NCBI RefSeq assembly: GCF_017581925.1
Contig: NZ_JAGEVG010000027.1
Coordinates: forward strand, 1-47,258
Length of the DNA: 47,258 bases
DNA from: Gelidibacter pelagius
Lineage (GTDB): Bacteria > Bacteroidota > Bacteroidia > Flavobacteriales > Flavobacteriaceae
Direction: 5' to 3'
Part shown: positions 1 to 8,410 of the stretch, in pieces
How positions within the stretch are numbered: position 1 is the first letter of the stretch
Layout: each line of letters opens with the position of its first letter
Translations under genes and position numbers: made by a program
The notes under the pieces: generated by a model
Databases searched by the model: none
What the model was told of the DNA's origin: nothing
What the model saw: the letters and a program-made list of their open reading frames with translations, nothing else

Positions 1-371
1 AAAGCACTGTTCTGAAAAAAAGTAAAATGTATTCATTTTCAACTAATGCCATTCTATTGGCATCATACATCAATCCCAATTTGGCTATAGCAAAGGCGTG
101 TTTTGTGAGCTTGTTGCCCCGCTGGTAGGAGCATCCCTCTCGTGCTCACAATAATTATCGGCCACTATATCCCTGAGAATAGTTTCAAAAATACATCGTT
201 CTATTTATAGGAAAGTTTAGGGAAAGATGGTAGATTAGAGGTTGCAAATTTGGATTGATAAGTATTAGATAACTAAAGTTGATCGTATTGGCACACTGAG
301 AGGGGAGATCTGATTACTCTTGGTGTTTGTAAACGTAAGTTGCAAAATAATTGAAAAAAAAGGAGTGAAAT
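1..371. other. Gene-free stretch with degenerate copy of the intergenic repeat
   Basis: I see no convincing coding region. Positions 121-148 hold a degenerate copy of the GC-rich REP-like sequence found after many stop codons in this window (gctggtaggagcatccctct and following). The bases before it (about 80-118) resemble the spacer of the copy at 2190-2228. The upstream gene lies outside the window. The last bases carry an AGGAG ribosome-binding site for the gene at 372. Confidence 0.45.
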
Positions 372-854
372 ATGAAAAACTACAATAGTAAAAGCTCATT
401 TAGTGTTAAATTAATTACAGTCGGAATTGTGATTGTGATGGGAATTGTTGTCTTCTCAATCTTGACTCTAAACGAAACATACGGAATAATAGGCGGAATT
501 ATTATTTCCATAATTATTTTAAGTGCTCTGATTTATTTTTACGCAAACTCACTTAGAAATATACTAATAGGAGAAAATTATCTAACTCTTAAAAAAAATA
601 TAGGAAAAATAGAAATACCTTTTTCTGATATTATCAAAATAGAAAAACTGGACTTTTCAAATTTATCAATGACTTACGGAAGTAAGGGTGTCTTTGGGTA
701 TGTTGGAAATACTATGGACGACTCAATAAGTATGGTAAATGACAGAAAAAATATGGTTCGAATTATAACAAATGATAAGAAATATACGATTAGCTCTGAA
801 AGACCAAAAGATTTGATCAATGATATAAAGAATGTTTTACAACAGCGAGAATAA
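372..854 (+). CDS. Small membrane protein with PH-like cytoplasmic domain
   Basis: 160 residues. Two hydrophobic segments (about 12-32 and 37-57) make an N-terminal hairpin. They are followed by a soluble domain of alternating strands (LIGENYLTLKK, GKIEIPFSDIIKIEKL, NMVRIITNDKKYTIS) and a terminal helix (RPKDLINDIKNVL). That order is typical of bacterial PH-like (bPH) membrane proteins, whose function is generally unknown. The start is supported by AGGAG seven bases upstream of the ATG, an unusually clear Shine-Dalgarno for this phylum. The gene is very A+T-rich and stands alone; the structured repeat at 861-985 follows its stop directly. The PH assignment is by pattern only. Confidence 0.75.
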   Translation: MKNYNSKSSFSVKLITVGIVIVMGIVVFSILTLNETYGIIGGIIISIIILSALIYFYANSLRNILIGENYLTLKKNIGKIEIPFSDIIKIEKLDFSNLSMTYGSKGVFGYVGNTMDDSISMVNDRKNMVRIITNDKKYTISSERPKDLINDIKNVLQQRE

Positions 855-860
855 ATTATG

Positions 861-985
861 GCTTGGTCTGTGCCTACTTGGAAAATCCTCAACGCCCGAA
901 AGCGTTGCAGGACGGATTTTCCAAATCCAGTTTTGATTTGGAGAGGCTCATGTCGAGACAGGCAACAGCTTATATAGACATTGGC
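861..985 (+). repeat. Structured intergenic element with nested hairpins
   Basis: TTGGAAAATCC (878-888) is the exact reverse complement of GGATTTTCCAA (914-924). Inside that arm CAACGC (890-895) pairs with GCGTTG (902-907). A further stem joins CCAAATC (921-927) and GATTTGG (935-941). An outer TGCCT (871-875) can pair with AGGCA (959-963). The element fills the gap between two unrelated genes and is more G+C-rich than either. From memory, similar blocks ending in TTATATARACRTTGG recur between cassette-like genes in other flavobacteria; I could not verify this. Confidence 0.6.
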
Positions 986-995
986 AATTATTAAA

Positions 996-1784
996 ATGAA
1001 GAAACCACAAAAAACACAAGTTTATAAATATCTGATTGAAATTGTCATAATTGTCATTGGTGTTTTAATTGCATTTTACTTAACAAGTTGGGGAAATGAA
1101 ATTGAAAAAAGAAAGACTGAAAAAGAAATAATTTCGCAAATTTATTTTGAATTAGGAGACAATTTAGTTGACTTAAAAAATGATATTGAAATTCATAGAA
1201 ACTCATTAAAAAGTCAATTAAAAATTCAAGAGTATTTAGATAATCAAGAAATCAGCAGCAATGATTCATTAATGATGGATTTTTATTGGGCGAGTAAAGA
1301 TGAATATATTTTCCCGAACACATCTGCTTTTGAGAATTTGAAAAACACAGGAATTAGCATTATAAAAAATGACTCTTTAAAGAATTTAATAACTTTAGTT
1401 TATAACAATTACTTCCCAAGAATAACTAAAGAAAATAGTATGCATCCAGATATTAGTAACTATTTGAATCCATATTATAAAAAGAATTTCAAAATTAATA
1501 GAAATGAAAATATTAAATATGATTTGTATTTAGGAGATTCATTAAAAATCACATATCCAAGAAATTTCGGAGGAGGAATAAAGCAGATAATTGGCTATAT
1601 TCCCATAAATAATGAAAAGTTGAAAAATGATGAAGAATTTAGATTTTTAATTTCCGAAATACTGTGGTTTAGAATATATAAAATAAATTATTATCAAATT
1701 TCGATTACGAATGTTCAAAATATAATGAAACTAATTGAGAATGAATATCCAAAAACTATTGCCAATACGACATATAAAAAATGA
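996..1784 (+). CDS. DUF6090-like single-pass membrane protein
   Basis: 262 residues from ATG 996; a TTG at 981 would add five residues and overlap the structured repeat, so I prefer the ATG. A short basic N-terminus precedes one membrane segment (about residues 12-32, IVIIVIGVLIAFYLTSWGNE). A long charged, helical region follows (KRKTEKEIISQIYFELGDNL). The membrane segment running into a W-x-N/E-K-x-K stretch is characteristic of the flavobacterial DUF6090 family, of unknown function. It appears to be a stand-alone cassette with structured DNA upstream and a small membrane protein 53 bp downstream. Confidence 0.75.
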   Translation: MKKPQKTQVYKYLIEIVIIVIGVLIAFYLTSWGNEIEKRKTEKEIISQIYFELGDNLVDLKNDIEIHRNSLKSQLKIQEYLDNQEISSNDSLMMDFYWASKDEYIFPNTSAFENLKNTGISIIKNDSLKNLITLVYNNYFPRITKENSMHPDISNYLNPYYKKNFKINRNENIKYDLYLGDSLKITYPRNFGGGIKQIIGYIPINNEKLKNDEEFRFLISEILWFRIYKINYYQISITNVQNIMKLIENEYPKTIANTTYKK

Positions 1785-1837
1785 GCATTGAACAAAATAC
1801 AAACATCTAAATTGATAAGAAACTAATAAGAATAGAA

Positions 1838-2047
1838 ATGAAAAAAAACAATAGATTAGAAATCATCGCTACCATAGTTTTATTTATTGGAGTCATTTCG
1901 TTTCTATCGCAAAAATTCTTTTATATCGATATACTTAAAAACGCTTACGGTTTAGGCGATTTCTTTTTGGTAGTAGGTTCCCTGCTTTGGTCTCTAAATC
2001 TTTGGAAAAAAAGAAAAGAAGAAAAAGAAAATAAACAAAAAAATTGA
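1838..2047 (+). CDS. Small two-helix membrane protein
   Basis: 69 residues with two predicted membrane helices (about 8-26 and 36-54) and a very basic tail (WKKRKEEKENKQKN). The ATG at 1838 follows an A-rich leader. I recognise no family. It lies 53 bp after the DUF6090-like gene, and the next repeat unit begins about 65 bp after its stop, so the two may be co-transcribed. Confidence 0.5.
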   Translation: MKKNNRLEIIATIVLFIGVISFLSQKFFYIDILKNAYGLGDFFLVVGSLLWSLNLWKKRKEEKENKQKN

Positions 2048-2111
2048 TGAAATTGTTCCCCAAACGTAATTGAAAAACCATTTTGCGGAATTCTTATTCA
2101 GACGAAAGCAA

Positions 2112-2290
2112 TACTCCCCAGCCGGTGCGAACTTCCCGCTCGTGCCTTCATAAACCATCCAATTCATTTTATATTGAAGCAAACACCCTTGCTACAGCCT
2201 CAAAGCCATGTTTGTTGAGCAGTAATGCCAATTTATACGCTCATGTTTCTAAATTTACTATCTTGGTGATGAATACATCTTGTAATTACA
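2112..2290 (+). repeat. Intergenic repeat unit: REP-like hairpin plus TATCTTGG promoter-like core
   Basis: The left part (2112-2145) matches the REP-like consensus, with CCCGCTCGTGCC. The right part reads TTTATACGCTCATG then TAAATTTACTATCTTGG, with TATCTTGG at 2259-2266, 39 bp before the next ATG. The same order and strand recur in copies near 2.85, 5.65, 6.9, 13.3, 17.3 and 24.95 kb. The TATCTTGG box is one base from the Bacteroidota -7 consensus TAnnTTTG. Confidence 0.6.
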
Positions 2291-2304
2291 GAACATACTT
2301 CAAC

Positions 2305-2637
2305 ATGAAAAAATACTTATTCTTTCTACTAATTGGATTAATCGCTTTAGGATGCTCAACAGATGATGATGCAACAGATGCTGTTTTTGTCCTATACAAC
2401 CAAACGTACTGTAGTGATCCATGGGAGTCTATCGATGACAACAGAGAATTAGTTGACAAAATAAGTACCTACTTCGCGTCAGAAAATATTGCTATCTCCA
2501 ATTTGAAAATTGATGACAAAGGAACACCAGAAGCCTGTTTCGGATGTGGTTGTTTAACCGGCAAGCGGATTATTTTAAAAGTGAATAAAAATGATTTAGA
2601 TGCTATAATGGCCTACGGATTTCAAGAATATAAATAA
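2305..2637 (+). CDS. Small cysteine-rich lipoprotein
   Basis: 110 residues from ATG 2305. The open frame extends back to 2083, but that part lies in the intergenic repeat and gives an implausible N-terminus, while the ATG opens a clean lipoprotein signal (KKYLFFLLIGLIALGC, lipid Cys17). The mature part is acidic and then contains YCSDPW and a tight ACFGCGC cluster, suggesting disulfides or metal binding. A short C-terminal segment (RIILKVNKNDLDAIMAYGF) is strand-helix in character. I recognise no named family. It is a single-gene unit with repeats on both sides. Confidence 0.75.
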   Translation: MKKYLFFLLIGLIALGCSTDDDATDAVFVLYNQTYCSDPWESIDDNRELVDKISTYFASENIAISNLKIDDKGTPEACFGCGCLTGKRIILKVNKNDLDAIMAYGFQEYK

Positions 2638-2734
2638 AATAAAGTCATTTCAATCCCCTTTAAAAATAAGAAATGACAACAATGAACCGGCCTGAAAACC
2701 AGTAAAACCGGATTGATTCTAATCGTAAAGTATC

Positions 2735-3000
2735 TCTGTAGGCGCGTGTGTCTCGCTAATGCCACCAACAAACCATTCCATCCACCTTAAATTATAGCAA
2801 ACATCCTCACCATCATTGCAATGCCATCTCAACATTGGAGCACTGCTATTTTATACATTCGTGTTTCGAAATTTATTATCTTAGTGAGGCTCAATTCGAA
2901 TCTGTACTGTTTAAGCAAAAACGCTAAAGCTGCTGATATGCGATTATTAAAGTTGGCTATTAGTCCGATTTTGGGTTGGTATGAATAAGTTACGGCACAT
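2735..3000 (+). repeat. Long copy of the intergenic repeat unit
   Basis: It begins with a decayed REP-like part (2735-2765). The conserved core follows: TTATACATTCGTGTTTCGAA then TATCTTAG at 2877-2884. A leader segment then ends in TTTTGGGTTGGTATGAATAAG (about 2979-2991). The copies at 8411-8545 and 17330-17462 share this order: core, CAATTCGAATCTGTACTG-like stretch, then a GGTATAAATAAG-like end. That suggests one conserved leader of about 120-135 nt, ending close to the downstream start codon. Confidence 0.6.
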
Positions 3001-3015
3001 ATAAAAACAGTGATT

Positions 3016-3735
3016 ATGAAAATATTATATTTTATTCTACCGATTTTTTTCATAATAGCAAGTTGTTCCGTTAACGATCTTGATTTTGTTACTATCGAGG
3101 GCAAAGTCCAACGGGCGATAAATGGGAATGGAATAGCAAATCAATCAGTAAATGTAATGACAAGAAAATCTACCGGTTCTGGTATGTTCTCAACTACCAG
3201 AGTGTTGGACGAAAAAAAAGTTATAACAGATGAGAATGGAAAATTTTCAGTTAGGTTAGTCACTGATGCAGGTGCATTTATCACAGTAACATATCAAGGA
3301 GATGAAGATTATTATGGCTCGGGCATATATAGAAACTATTTTATGGATGAACCTCTGATTATAGAAACTGATAAGTTTGTTAAGTTTAAAATTCTTGTGA
3401 AAAACACGAATTCATTTGACGAAAATGATTTCATTAAAATTGATTTTTTTGCAGGACTTTCTAATGTAGTAAGAACTGGAATTGAAAATTTTGGTGTAGA
3501 AAATACATACCATCCAGCAGAACAGCTTCCAGGTGGTGGTGGTTTCAGTGCTTATGAGGAAACCTCCTGGACTGGAATGGATGTAAATTCGATTGTGTAC
3601 TATAGTGTACGTGAAACATCTGAAGATTTTAAACTCCGATGGCAAATAAAAAAAAACGGCATCGAAACTGATGGTTTTACAGCTGATATTCCTTTCAATA
3701 TCAACGAGATCAATCCCTTCTCGTTTGAGTATTAG
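3016..3735 (+). CDS. Lipoprotein with carboxypeptidase-regulatory-like domain
   Basis: 239 residues from ATG 3016; a GTG six bases upstream is the alternative start. Lipoprotein signal with YFILPIFFIIASC (Cys at about 17). The mature protein opens with TIEGKVQRAINGNGIANQSV, then KVITDENGKFSVRL: the fold signature of carboxypeptidase-regulatory-like/transthyretin-type beta domains, used in Bacteroidota surface proteins. The C-terminal half is beta-rich and unassigned. It is probably anchored in a periplasm-facing or surface leaflet. It is a single-gene unit. Confidence 0.75.
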   Translation: MKILYFILPIFFIIASCSVNDLDFVTIEGKVQRAINGNGIANQSVNVMTRKSTGSGMFSTTRVLDEKKVITDENGKFSVRLVTDAGAFITVTYQGDEDYYGSGIYRNYFMDEPLIIETDKFVKFKILVKNTNSFDENDFIKIDFFAGLSNVVRTGIENFGVENTYHPAEQLPGGGGFSAYEETSWTGMDVNSIVYYSVRETSEDFKLRWQIKKNGIETDGFTADIPFNINEINPFSFEY

Positions 3736-3794
3736 AAAAAAATGAAATATCAGACACAACATACGTGCTGTAATATTGCATAAACACAATAGCG

Positions 3795-3860
3795 GATAAG
3801 TGCTTAGCCGAAAGTGATTTTATTAATTTAAGATCTGGTATAAATAAGTTAGCAACAAGC
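3795..3860 (+). repeat. Right-end fragment of the leader repeat
   Basis: GATCTGGTATAAATAAGTTAGC (around 3833-3854) matches the right end of the long leader copies at 2979-2995 and 8520-8535, but the TATCTTAG core is missing. It ends about 20 bp before the next start codon, as in the other copies. Confidence 0.5.
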
Positions 3861-3876
3861 TTTAAAAAATCGACAG

Positions 3877-4767
3877 ATGAAAAAACCTCATTTCATTATA
3901 TTAATTCTTTTGACTTTTAGTATTAGCAAAGCACAATCTCATGAAATTGTATTTACGGTTAAAAACTTTGAATCGGAGTTCCTTAGATATGAACCCATTA
4001 AGAGGTACAATGTTTCTGACAAAGATTTTGAATGGGCTCAATTTGTTATTTCTGAAACCAAGAAATCAGTCAACGATAAAGAAGGACATTATAATGTTGC
4101 CCACTATTGGAATATTACCACCGCCTTCGACAAACTTGACGAAACGAAGGAGAATTTGAAATTAGTTTTTATTAAAATGGCCAATTCAGAAGGCGGTTGT
4201 AAATACGTGACATCTTTTAAGGACAAAATTAAATTTGACGACAAAATTCCTGAATTATACAATGAATATTACGTCTCTTGCAGTAATAAACCAGAGGCGA
4301 AAGAACTGGATATTGAACACTATATTAGAGATAATAAACTCAATACTTCTCTAGTTAAATTAATAAAGACAATTAATCTTAATGATGTAAAATACAGAGA
4401 TTCTGACGAACAAACATATAGGACTAAACAACCTAATTTAGACAAAGTGAATCAAAAACTCATCGATTCATTATATAATGTCCACGAACAATATATTGGA
4501 AAAACTCTGGTTGGAAAGGAATTTGAATTTGTTATGTGGGCTGTAATTCAACATTCAAATCCTGAAATGATGGAGAAATATTTACCTATTGTTCATCAAG
4601 CAGTTAACCATAACGAATTAGACAAAACACCTCTTAAAATGTTAATCGACCGCTATTATGGATTAAAATACGGTTATCAAGTTTTTGGTTCACAAAGTGG
4701 ATTTGGATTTGAAATGGCTGATGATGAAACTCGAAATAAAATAATTGCAAAATATGATTTAGATTAA
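3877..4767 (+). CDS. Secreted DUF6624-type protein
   Basis: 296 residues. Signal peptide about 1-19 (HFIILILLTFSISKAQ, no lipobox Cys), so probably periplasmic. The C-terminal 110 residues carry the DUF6624 pattern: a tyrosine/glycine region with GKTLVGKEFEFVMWAVIQHS, then EKYLPIVHQAV, LKMLIDRYYGLKYGYQVFGSQ. The N-terminal half (about 20-165) is unassigned and contains two cysteines (GGCKY and VSCSN) that could form a disulfide. The biochemical role of DUF6624 is unknown. A 234 bp gene-free gap follows. Confidence 0.75.
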   Translation: MKKPHFIILILLTFSISKAQSHEIVFTVKNFESEFLRYEPIKRYNVSDKDFEWAQFVISETKKSVNDKEGHYNVAHYWNITTAFDKLDETKENLKLVFIKMANSEGGCKYVTSFKDKIKFDDKIPELYNEYYVSCSNKPEAKELDIEHYIRDNKLNTSLVKLIKTINLNDVKYRDSDEQTYRTKQPNLDKVNQKLIDSLYNVHEQYIGKTLVGKEFEFVMWAVIQHSNPEMMEKYLPIVHQAVNHNELDKTPLKMLIDRYYGLKYGYQVFGSQSGFGFEMADDETRNKIIAKYDLD

Positions 4768-5001
4768 AAGCCAGTTGACAACAAAGACGGGTATAATATA
4801 TCTTGTTCTAGCTTGGCGCAATGGCAGTTGACCCTTAATAATGTCTGTAAAATCTAAGATTTGGCTGTAATATTGAAAGAGTCGTTCCAAATCAAAGATT
4901 GACTAAGCGACAATCCGAAAGTTATTCTAAATTTATACGCTACGTTCCAAGCATCCAACGTTGTAAACTATATGCCTTAATGAACGCTAAAACAAAACCT
5001 A
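4768..5001 (+). other. Gene-free gap
   Basis: No coding signal. A fragment ATTTATACGCTACGTTC (about 4930-4946) resembles the TTTATACGCTCATG part of the repeat unit, but the TATCTTAG core is absent. An isolated AACGTTGTAAAC at about 4958 is noted only. Confidence 0.4.
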
Positions 5002-5598
5002 ATGAATAGAATAAAACCTTTTCTGATTTTCATTTTTCTAACGAATTTAATTTATGGTCAAGACGTGAAAATGACTACAGAATATTCATCTAAAAATCAA
5101 GATTTATCCGACTTGCTTAAATTTGAAAATATTGACTTCTATAAAGTGAAATTTACTGGAAAAAATATATCTGACAAGAATTTTGTGCTGATAGCCAAAG
5201 AAATGTGGGATGGAAAATTAAAAAGCACCGACACTATAATTGACACTTCAAAATATCCAAAAATGTCTGAATCTAAATCAGATACTTTAAGATTAAAAGT
5301 TATTGCCAAACGAACAGAAGAACCGAAATTGAAATTATGGTTTAGATTTCCAAAATTTGGAATAAACAAGAAGTATGATGCTATGATGTCTGACGACTAC
5401 AGTTTAAGAGACACTGGAACTAATGAGACTATTAAATATGGAAAGAATTTTTATGCTTTTACATATATTCTACCCTATGAAAAAGACGGATTTAAGTTTT
5501 GGTGTGCAGTCGATGATAGCGGAAAAGACGTTGAGAATTGGGGAAAAGAATTTGGAATAAAACACTATGTGATATTCGAAATGAAATTTGATGAGTAA
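5002..5598 (+). CDS. Secreted protein of unknown function
   Basis: 198 residues with a signal peptide (KPFLIFIFLTNLIYGQ) and no lipobox. The mature protein alternates strands and charged turns (NIDFYKVKFTGKNISDKNFV, LKLWFRFPKFGINKKYD) and ends FGIKHYVIFEMKFDE, probably an all-beta periplasmic domain. It looks like a widely distributed Bacteroidota hypothetical family, but I cannot name it with confidence. Single-gene unit; a shortened repeat copy follows its stop. Confidence 0.65.
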   Translation: MNRIKPFLIFIFLTNLIYGQDVKMTTEYSSKNQDLSDLLKFENIDFYKVKFTGKNISDKNFVLIAKEMWDGKLKSTDTIIDTSKYPKMSESKSDTLRLKVIAKRTEEPKLKLWFRFPKFGINKKYDAMMSDDYSLRDTGTNETIKYGKNFYAFTYILPYEKDGFKFWCAVDDSGKDVENWGKEFGIKHYVIFEMKFDE

Positions 5599-5605
5599 AA
5601 AACGC

Positions 5606-5735
5606 TTTATTTCCGCTGGCGCAAGCATTCCGCTGGTGACGTCACTATTATATTATACGCTCGTGTTTTGAAATTCGCTATCTTAGCAAGGCTCCTCGTG
5701 GTATTAAAACCTATTGGTAGGAATAAAACTATACT
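5606..5735 (+). repeat. Shortened intergenic repeat unit
   Basis: CCGCTGGCGCAAGCATTCCGC (from 5612) matches the left REP-like part. The core ATTATACGCTCGTGTTTTGA follows, with TATCTTAG at 5679-5686, 58 bp before the next ATG. The spacer between the two parts is deleted compared with the copies at 2.1 and 6.7 kb. The end GGTAGGAATAAAACTATAC is a weak match to the GGTATAAATAAG leader end. Confidence 0.6.
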
Positions 5736-5743
5736 AAAAACAA

Positions 5744-6211
5744 ATGATTGATAAAATTCTGAATATTAAGGAACTAAATTACGCATCAAGTTTGAACGGC
5801 GATAATTTAAAGCAAAAGATTGAAGACCTCTTTGAGCGACCTGCGATAAGCTTTTTTGGCAATTTCACCAGTCAGACTGAGTTTGCAGCCTATGATAAAT
5901 TGTCGGTTATATCGTGGTACGTACCGAATTTCAAAAGGAAGTCGGCGTATTTAAAAGGAGAGATCTTAAAATCAGGAAAAGGGACACTGATAAAATTGAA
6001 CATCAGACCCAATACCATGTTGTCCGTTGCTTCCATAGTTTCAGTATTGGTTGGCATCATTATTCTCATAGCAGCAGGATCAAGTACGCGCTTCTTAATT
6101 GTAGGATCCTTCTTTATTTTAGTGGGGATTTTATATTATTCGTTTGGTATCTTTTCAAGAAACCGACTCCGAACCAATTTTGAGAAGACTTTAGACTTAC
6201 ATAAGGTTTAA
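5744..6211 (+). CDS. Membrane protein of unknown function
   Basis: 155 residues. The N-terminal 90 residues are soluble and mixed (DNLKQKIEDLFERPAISFFG, YLKGEILKSGKGTLIKLNIR), followed by two adjacent membrane helices (about 95-113 and 117-137) and a short basic tail. I recognise no family. The following gene starts 12 bp downstream, so the two are probably co-transcribed. Confidence 0.6.
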   Translation: MIDKILNIKELNYASSLNGDNLKQKIEDLFERPAISFFGNFTSQTEFAAYDKLSVISWYVPNFKRKSAYLKGEILKSGKGTLIKLNIRPNTMLSVASIVSVLVGIIILIAAGSSTRFLIVGSFFILVGILYYSFGIFSRNRLRTNFEKTLDLHKV

Positions 6212-6223
6212 AAGGTAGTTGCA

Positions 6224-6655
6224 TTGAGACCATTTAAAATTCTATTCTTACTATTTCTCCTGATCAGCCTAACCGCTTATGCACAACAATTAACATGTAT
6301 TGATTTTAAGGAGGGAAGCTTCTACGTTCCAGCAGATGAAGAAATGCCTCTTTCCTATAAAATAATTAGAAAAGGTACAGAACAGATTGAAGTAGTTGAT
6401 GACCCAAACAATATGTTAGGGCCAGACTTTAATAAAACTGCTTACGTGAAAATTGAATGGATTGACGCGTGCACTTCTCGGCTCAAATATGATGAAACGA
6501 AAATGGAATTGAGCGATTATCAAAAGCACATCAATGAAAACAATGGCTTTCTAACTGAAATGGTGAAGATTGAAGGGAATTGCTTTTATTTTAAATCGAC
6601 GTTTAATGACCACGACCGGGTGGAGGAGATGACTGGCAAGATTTGTAAAGAATAA
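6224..6655 (+). CDS. Small secreted protein, TTG start
   Basis: 143 residues from TTG 6224. No ATG precedes the signal peptide (RPFKILFLLFLLISLTAYAQ), so a TTG start is required. The mature part follows a pattern common in flavobacterial secreted hypotheticals: CIDFKEGSFYV near the N-terminus, a central KIEWIDACTSRLKYD, and a final NCFYFKSTF...GKICKE. Four cysteines could form two disulfides. Function unknown. Located 12 bp after the membrane protein gene. Confidence 0.65.
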   Translation: MRPFKILFLLFLLISLTAYAQQLTCIDFKEGSFYVPADEEMPLSYKIIRKGTEQIEVVDDPNNMLGPDFNKTAYVKIEWIDACTSRLKYDETKMELSDYQKHINENNGFLTEMVKIEGNCFYFKSTFNDHDRVEEMTGKICKE

Positions 6656-6672
6656 ATACGACGCACCCCACA

Positions 6673-6905
6673 AATCTGCTGGCACAAGCTTCCCGCTCAT
6701 GCCTTCCCAACCCTTTATATTTTAAATGATATCAACCACCTTCACTACAATAGCCACCTCAGTGTTTCCCAGCATCCATTCTTAACAGTAGGAGAGAAGC
6801 CATTGTCCATAATTGGCATATCCGTTATTGTGATGTGCAAAGCCATCTTTTGAGAGGCGAAATGCTATTTTGAAATTCTCTTCTGATATTTGCTATCTTA
6901 GCTGA
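6673..6905 (+). repeat. Long intergenic repeat unit
   Basis: REP-like part at 6673-6702 (CTGGCACAAGCTTCCCGCTC...). A block at 6786-6893 aligns with 13210-13321 and 17228-17336 (AGTAGGAG, TCCATAATTGGCATATCCGT, AAGCCATCTTTTGAGAGG, TTCTGATATTTGC). TATCTTAG is at 6894-6901, followed by CTGACACTC and the ATG of the next gene 26 bp downstream. TTTTG lies about 20 bp before TATCTTAG, a plausible -33 element. Confidence 0.6.
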
Positions 6906-6926
6906 CACTCATTGTGTTAAAGCAGA

Positions 6927-7766
6927 ATGGAAAAAGAAAAAAACATAGAAATACATGAGACAGCGTTTTTGACTTCAACGCTTCGTTCTTTAAATGAAGA
7001 TCTGAGTCAAGACTATTTTGCAAAACTATGGCGCAACCCAAAATCTGATATATGGATTGAAAAATATCTCGATAGGGTTTCTTCCGAAGAAATCAATATC
7101 CATTGTTTAAGAAACAGATATTTTCTCGATACGATCAAAAAACTGGTTGATGATAACAACGTTGAAGTCCTGATAAACTTTGGATGTGGTTTCAGTATGT
7201 ATCCGTTTTTATTGGACGAGCGATTGGTACATATAGAAATTGACAAACCGGAAATCATCGATTATAAAAAATCGAAACTAACGGATTGGCAAAACTCCGA
7301 CACACTCCCCAAAAGAAACATTCATTTTATTGCCGTCGATTTTAGTGAGGATTACAAACACGATTTACTGACTCAAATATTCTCCATAAAAAACAACAAA
7401 CCGTGCTTTATACTCATTGAAGGGGTATTATTTTTTTTGGACAGGGAGGAGACAGATAAGTTATTCGACTTTTTTGACACCATTCAAAAGCCGGGCGATT
7501 TTATTGGAAGTGTTTCTTTCCAGGATACTCTCAAGGAAAGCTTAGCATTTCGAAAATTACTGGACCTTCTGAATCAGATAGTTTCTAATACAAAAGAAAG
7601 CGATTATCAAACCATTGAAGATGACTATTACCGATCCCAGCCAGCTTATCAACTGATTGATCATCAAGACTATTTTAGCTTGTCAGCAAAATATGGGAAC
7701 GTCATAAAGCTCAACAAAGAAGAGATTCTCAACGAAAACTTTTATCTGCTTAAAAAATCCAATTGA
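6927..7766 (+). CDS. SAM-dependent methyltransferase, leucine carboxyl methyltransferase family
   Basis: 279 residues. Family motifs are in order: a conserved N-terminal helix region (RNRYFLDTIKKLV), the SAM-binding loop LINFGCGFSMYPFLL (about 83-97), the acidic-loop segment HIEIDKPEIIDYKK (about 104-117), and ILIEGVLFFLDREE, equivalent to the EGVLMYL motif of PPM1/TcmP-type enzymes. Members O-methylate small-molecule or protein carboxylates; the substrate here is unknown. Cytosolic, no signal peptide. The REP transposase gene starts 15 bp after its stop. Confidence 0.8.
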   Translation: MEKEKNIEIHETAFLTSTLRSLNEDLSQDYFAKLWRNPKSDIWIEKYLDRVSSEEINIHCLRNRYFLDTIKKLVDDNNVEVLINFGCGFSMYPFLLDERLVHIEIDKPEIIDYKKSKLTDWQNSDTLPKRNIHFIAVDFSEDYKHDLLTQIFSIKNNKPCFILIEGVLFFLDREETDKLFDFFDTIQKPGDFIGSVSFQDTLKESLAFRKLLDLLNQIVSNTKESDYQTIEDDYYRSQPAYQLIDHQDYFSLSAKYGNVIKLNKEEILNENFYLLKKSN

Positions 7767-7781
7767 TAATAAGAAAATATT

Positions 7782-8351
7782 ATGGCTGATAAATTCAATA
7801 ACAAATATCGGATACCGTCTGCCCGTTTACAATCGTGGGATTATGGTAACAGTGGATTGTATTTTATAACCATCTGTACCAAAAATCGCGAACATTATTT
7901 TGGTGACATCAGGAACGGCAAAATGAATTTATCGGAAATTGGTGACATTGTAAAATCAGAATGGATCAAAACATTTGATATGCGTCCGGATATGAATTTG
8001 GAAATGGATGAATACGTTGTTATGCCCAATCATTTTCATGCGATAATTGGCATTGGTGAAAACCGGTATAATATCACGGGTACAGACGCAATGCATCGTA
8101 GAGACGCAATGCATTGCGTCTCTACGAATACCGGGACGAATCAATTCGGCCCACAATCAAAAAATTTGGCATCGGTAATTCGTGGATTTAAAATTGGGGT
8201 GACCACAAATGCACGTAAAATAAATCCAGATTTCGCATGGCAATCCCGTTTTCACGATCACATCATCAGAAATGACAGGGCATTAAAAAACATCCAAAGG
8301 TATATCATCAACAATCCATTGCAATGGAAGACTGGCGAATTTCATGATTAG
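7782..8351 (+). CDS. REP-associated tyrosine transposase (RAYT) with palindrome inserted in frame
   Basis: 189 residues, Y1/IS200-like superfamily. The HUH metal motif is MPNHFHAII (His84, His86) and the likely catalytic Tyr174 sits in IQRYIINNPL. RAYTs are single-copy relatives of IS200 transposases that nick and join REP hairpins. Residues about 101-116 (TDAMHRRDAMHCVSTN) are encoded by a perfect 32-bp palindrome (8096-8127) plus half a copy before it, lying between the HUH and tyrosine regions with the frame preserved. The insert may lie in a tolerant loop, so activity is uncertain. The gene begins 15 bp after the methyltransferase stop and has no promoter of its own that I can see. Confidence 0.85.
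   Translation: MADKFNNKYRIPSARLQSWDYGNSGLYFITICTKNREHYFGDIRNGKMNLSEIGDIVKSEWIKTFDMRPDMNLEMDEYVVMPNHFHAIIGIGENRYNITGTDAMHRRDAMHCVSTNTGTNQFGPQSKNLASVIRGFKIGVTTNARKINPDFAWQSRFHDHIIRNDRALKNIQRYIINNPLQWKTGEFHD
8083..8127 (+). repeat. REP-type palindrome inside the RAYT gene
   Basis: 8096-8127 is a perfect 32-bp palindrome: TCGTAGAGACGCAATG followed by its exact reverse complement. A half copy AGACGCAATGCAT (8084-8096) precedes it. The same unit forms the cluster at 9795-9853. Confidence 0.9.
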
Positions 8352-8410
8352 TGCAGTAGACATTCTAATAGCACTACTATCTCAATCTTGGGGAAATGCT
8401 CTTTTTTGAT

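Noticed and set aside
2829-3104. Minus-strand 91-codon open frame
   Set aside because: Overlaps the leader repeat and the start of a convincing lipoprotein gene on the plus strand.
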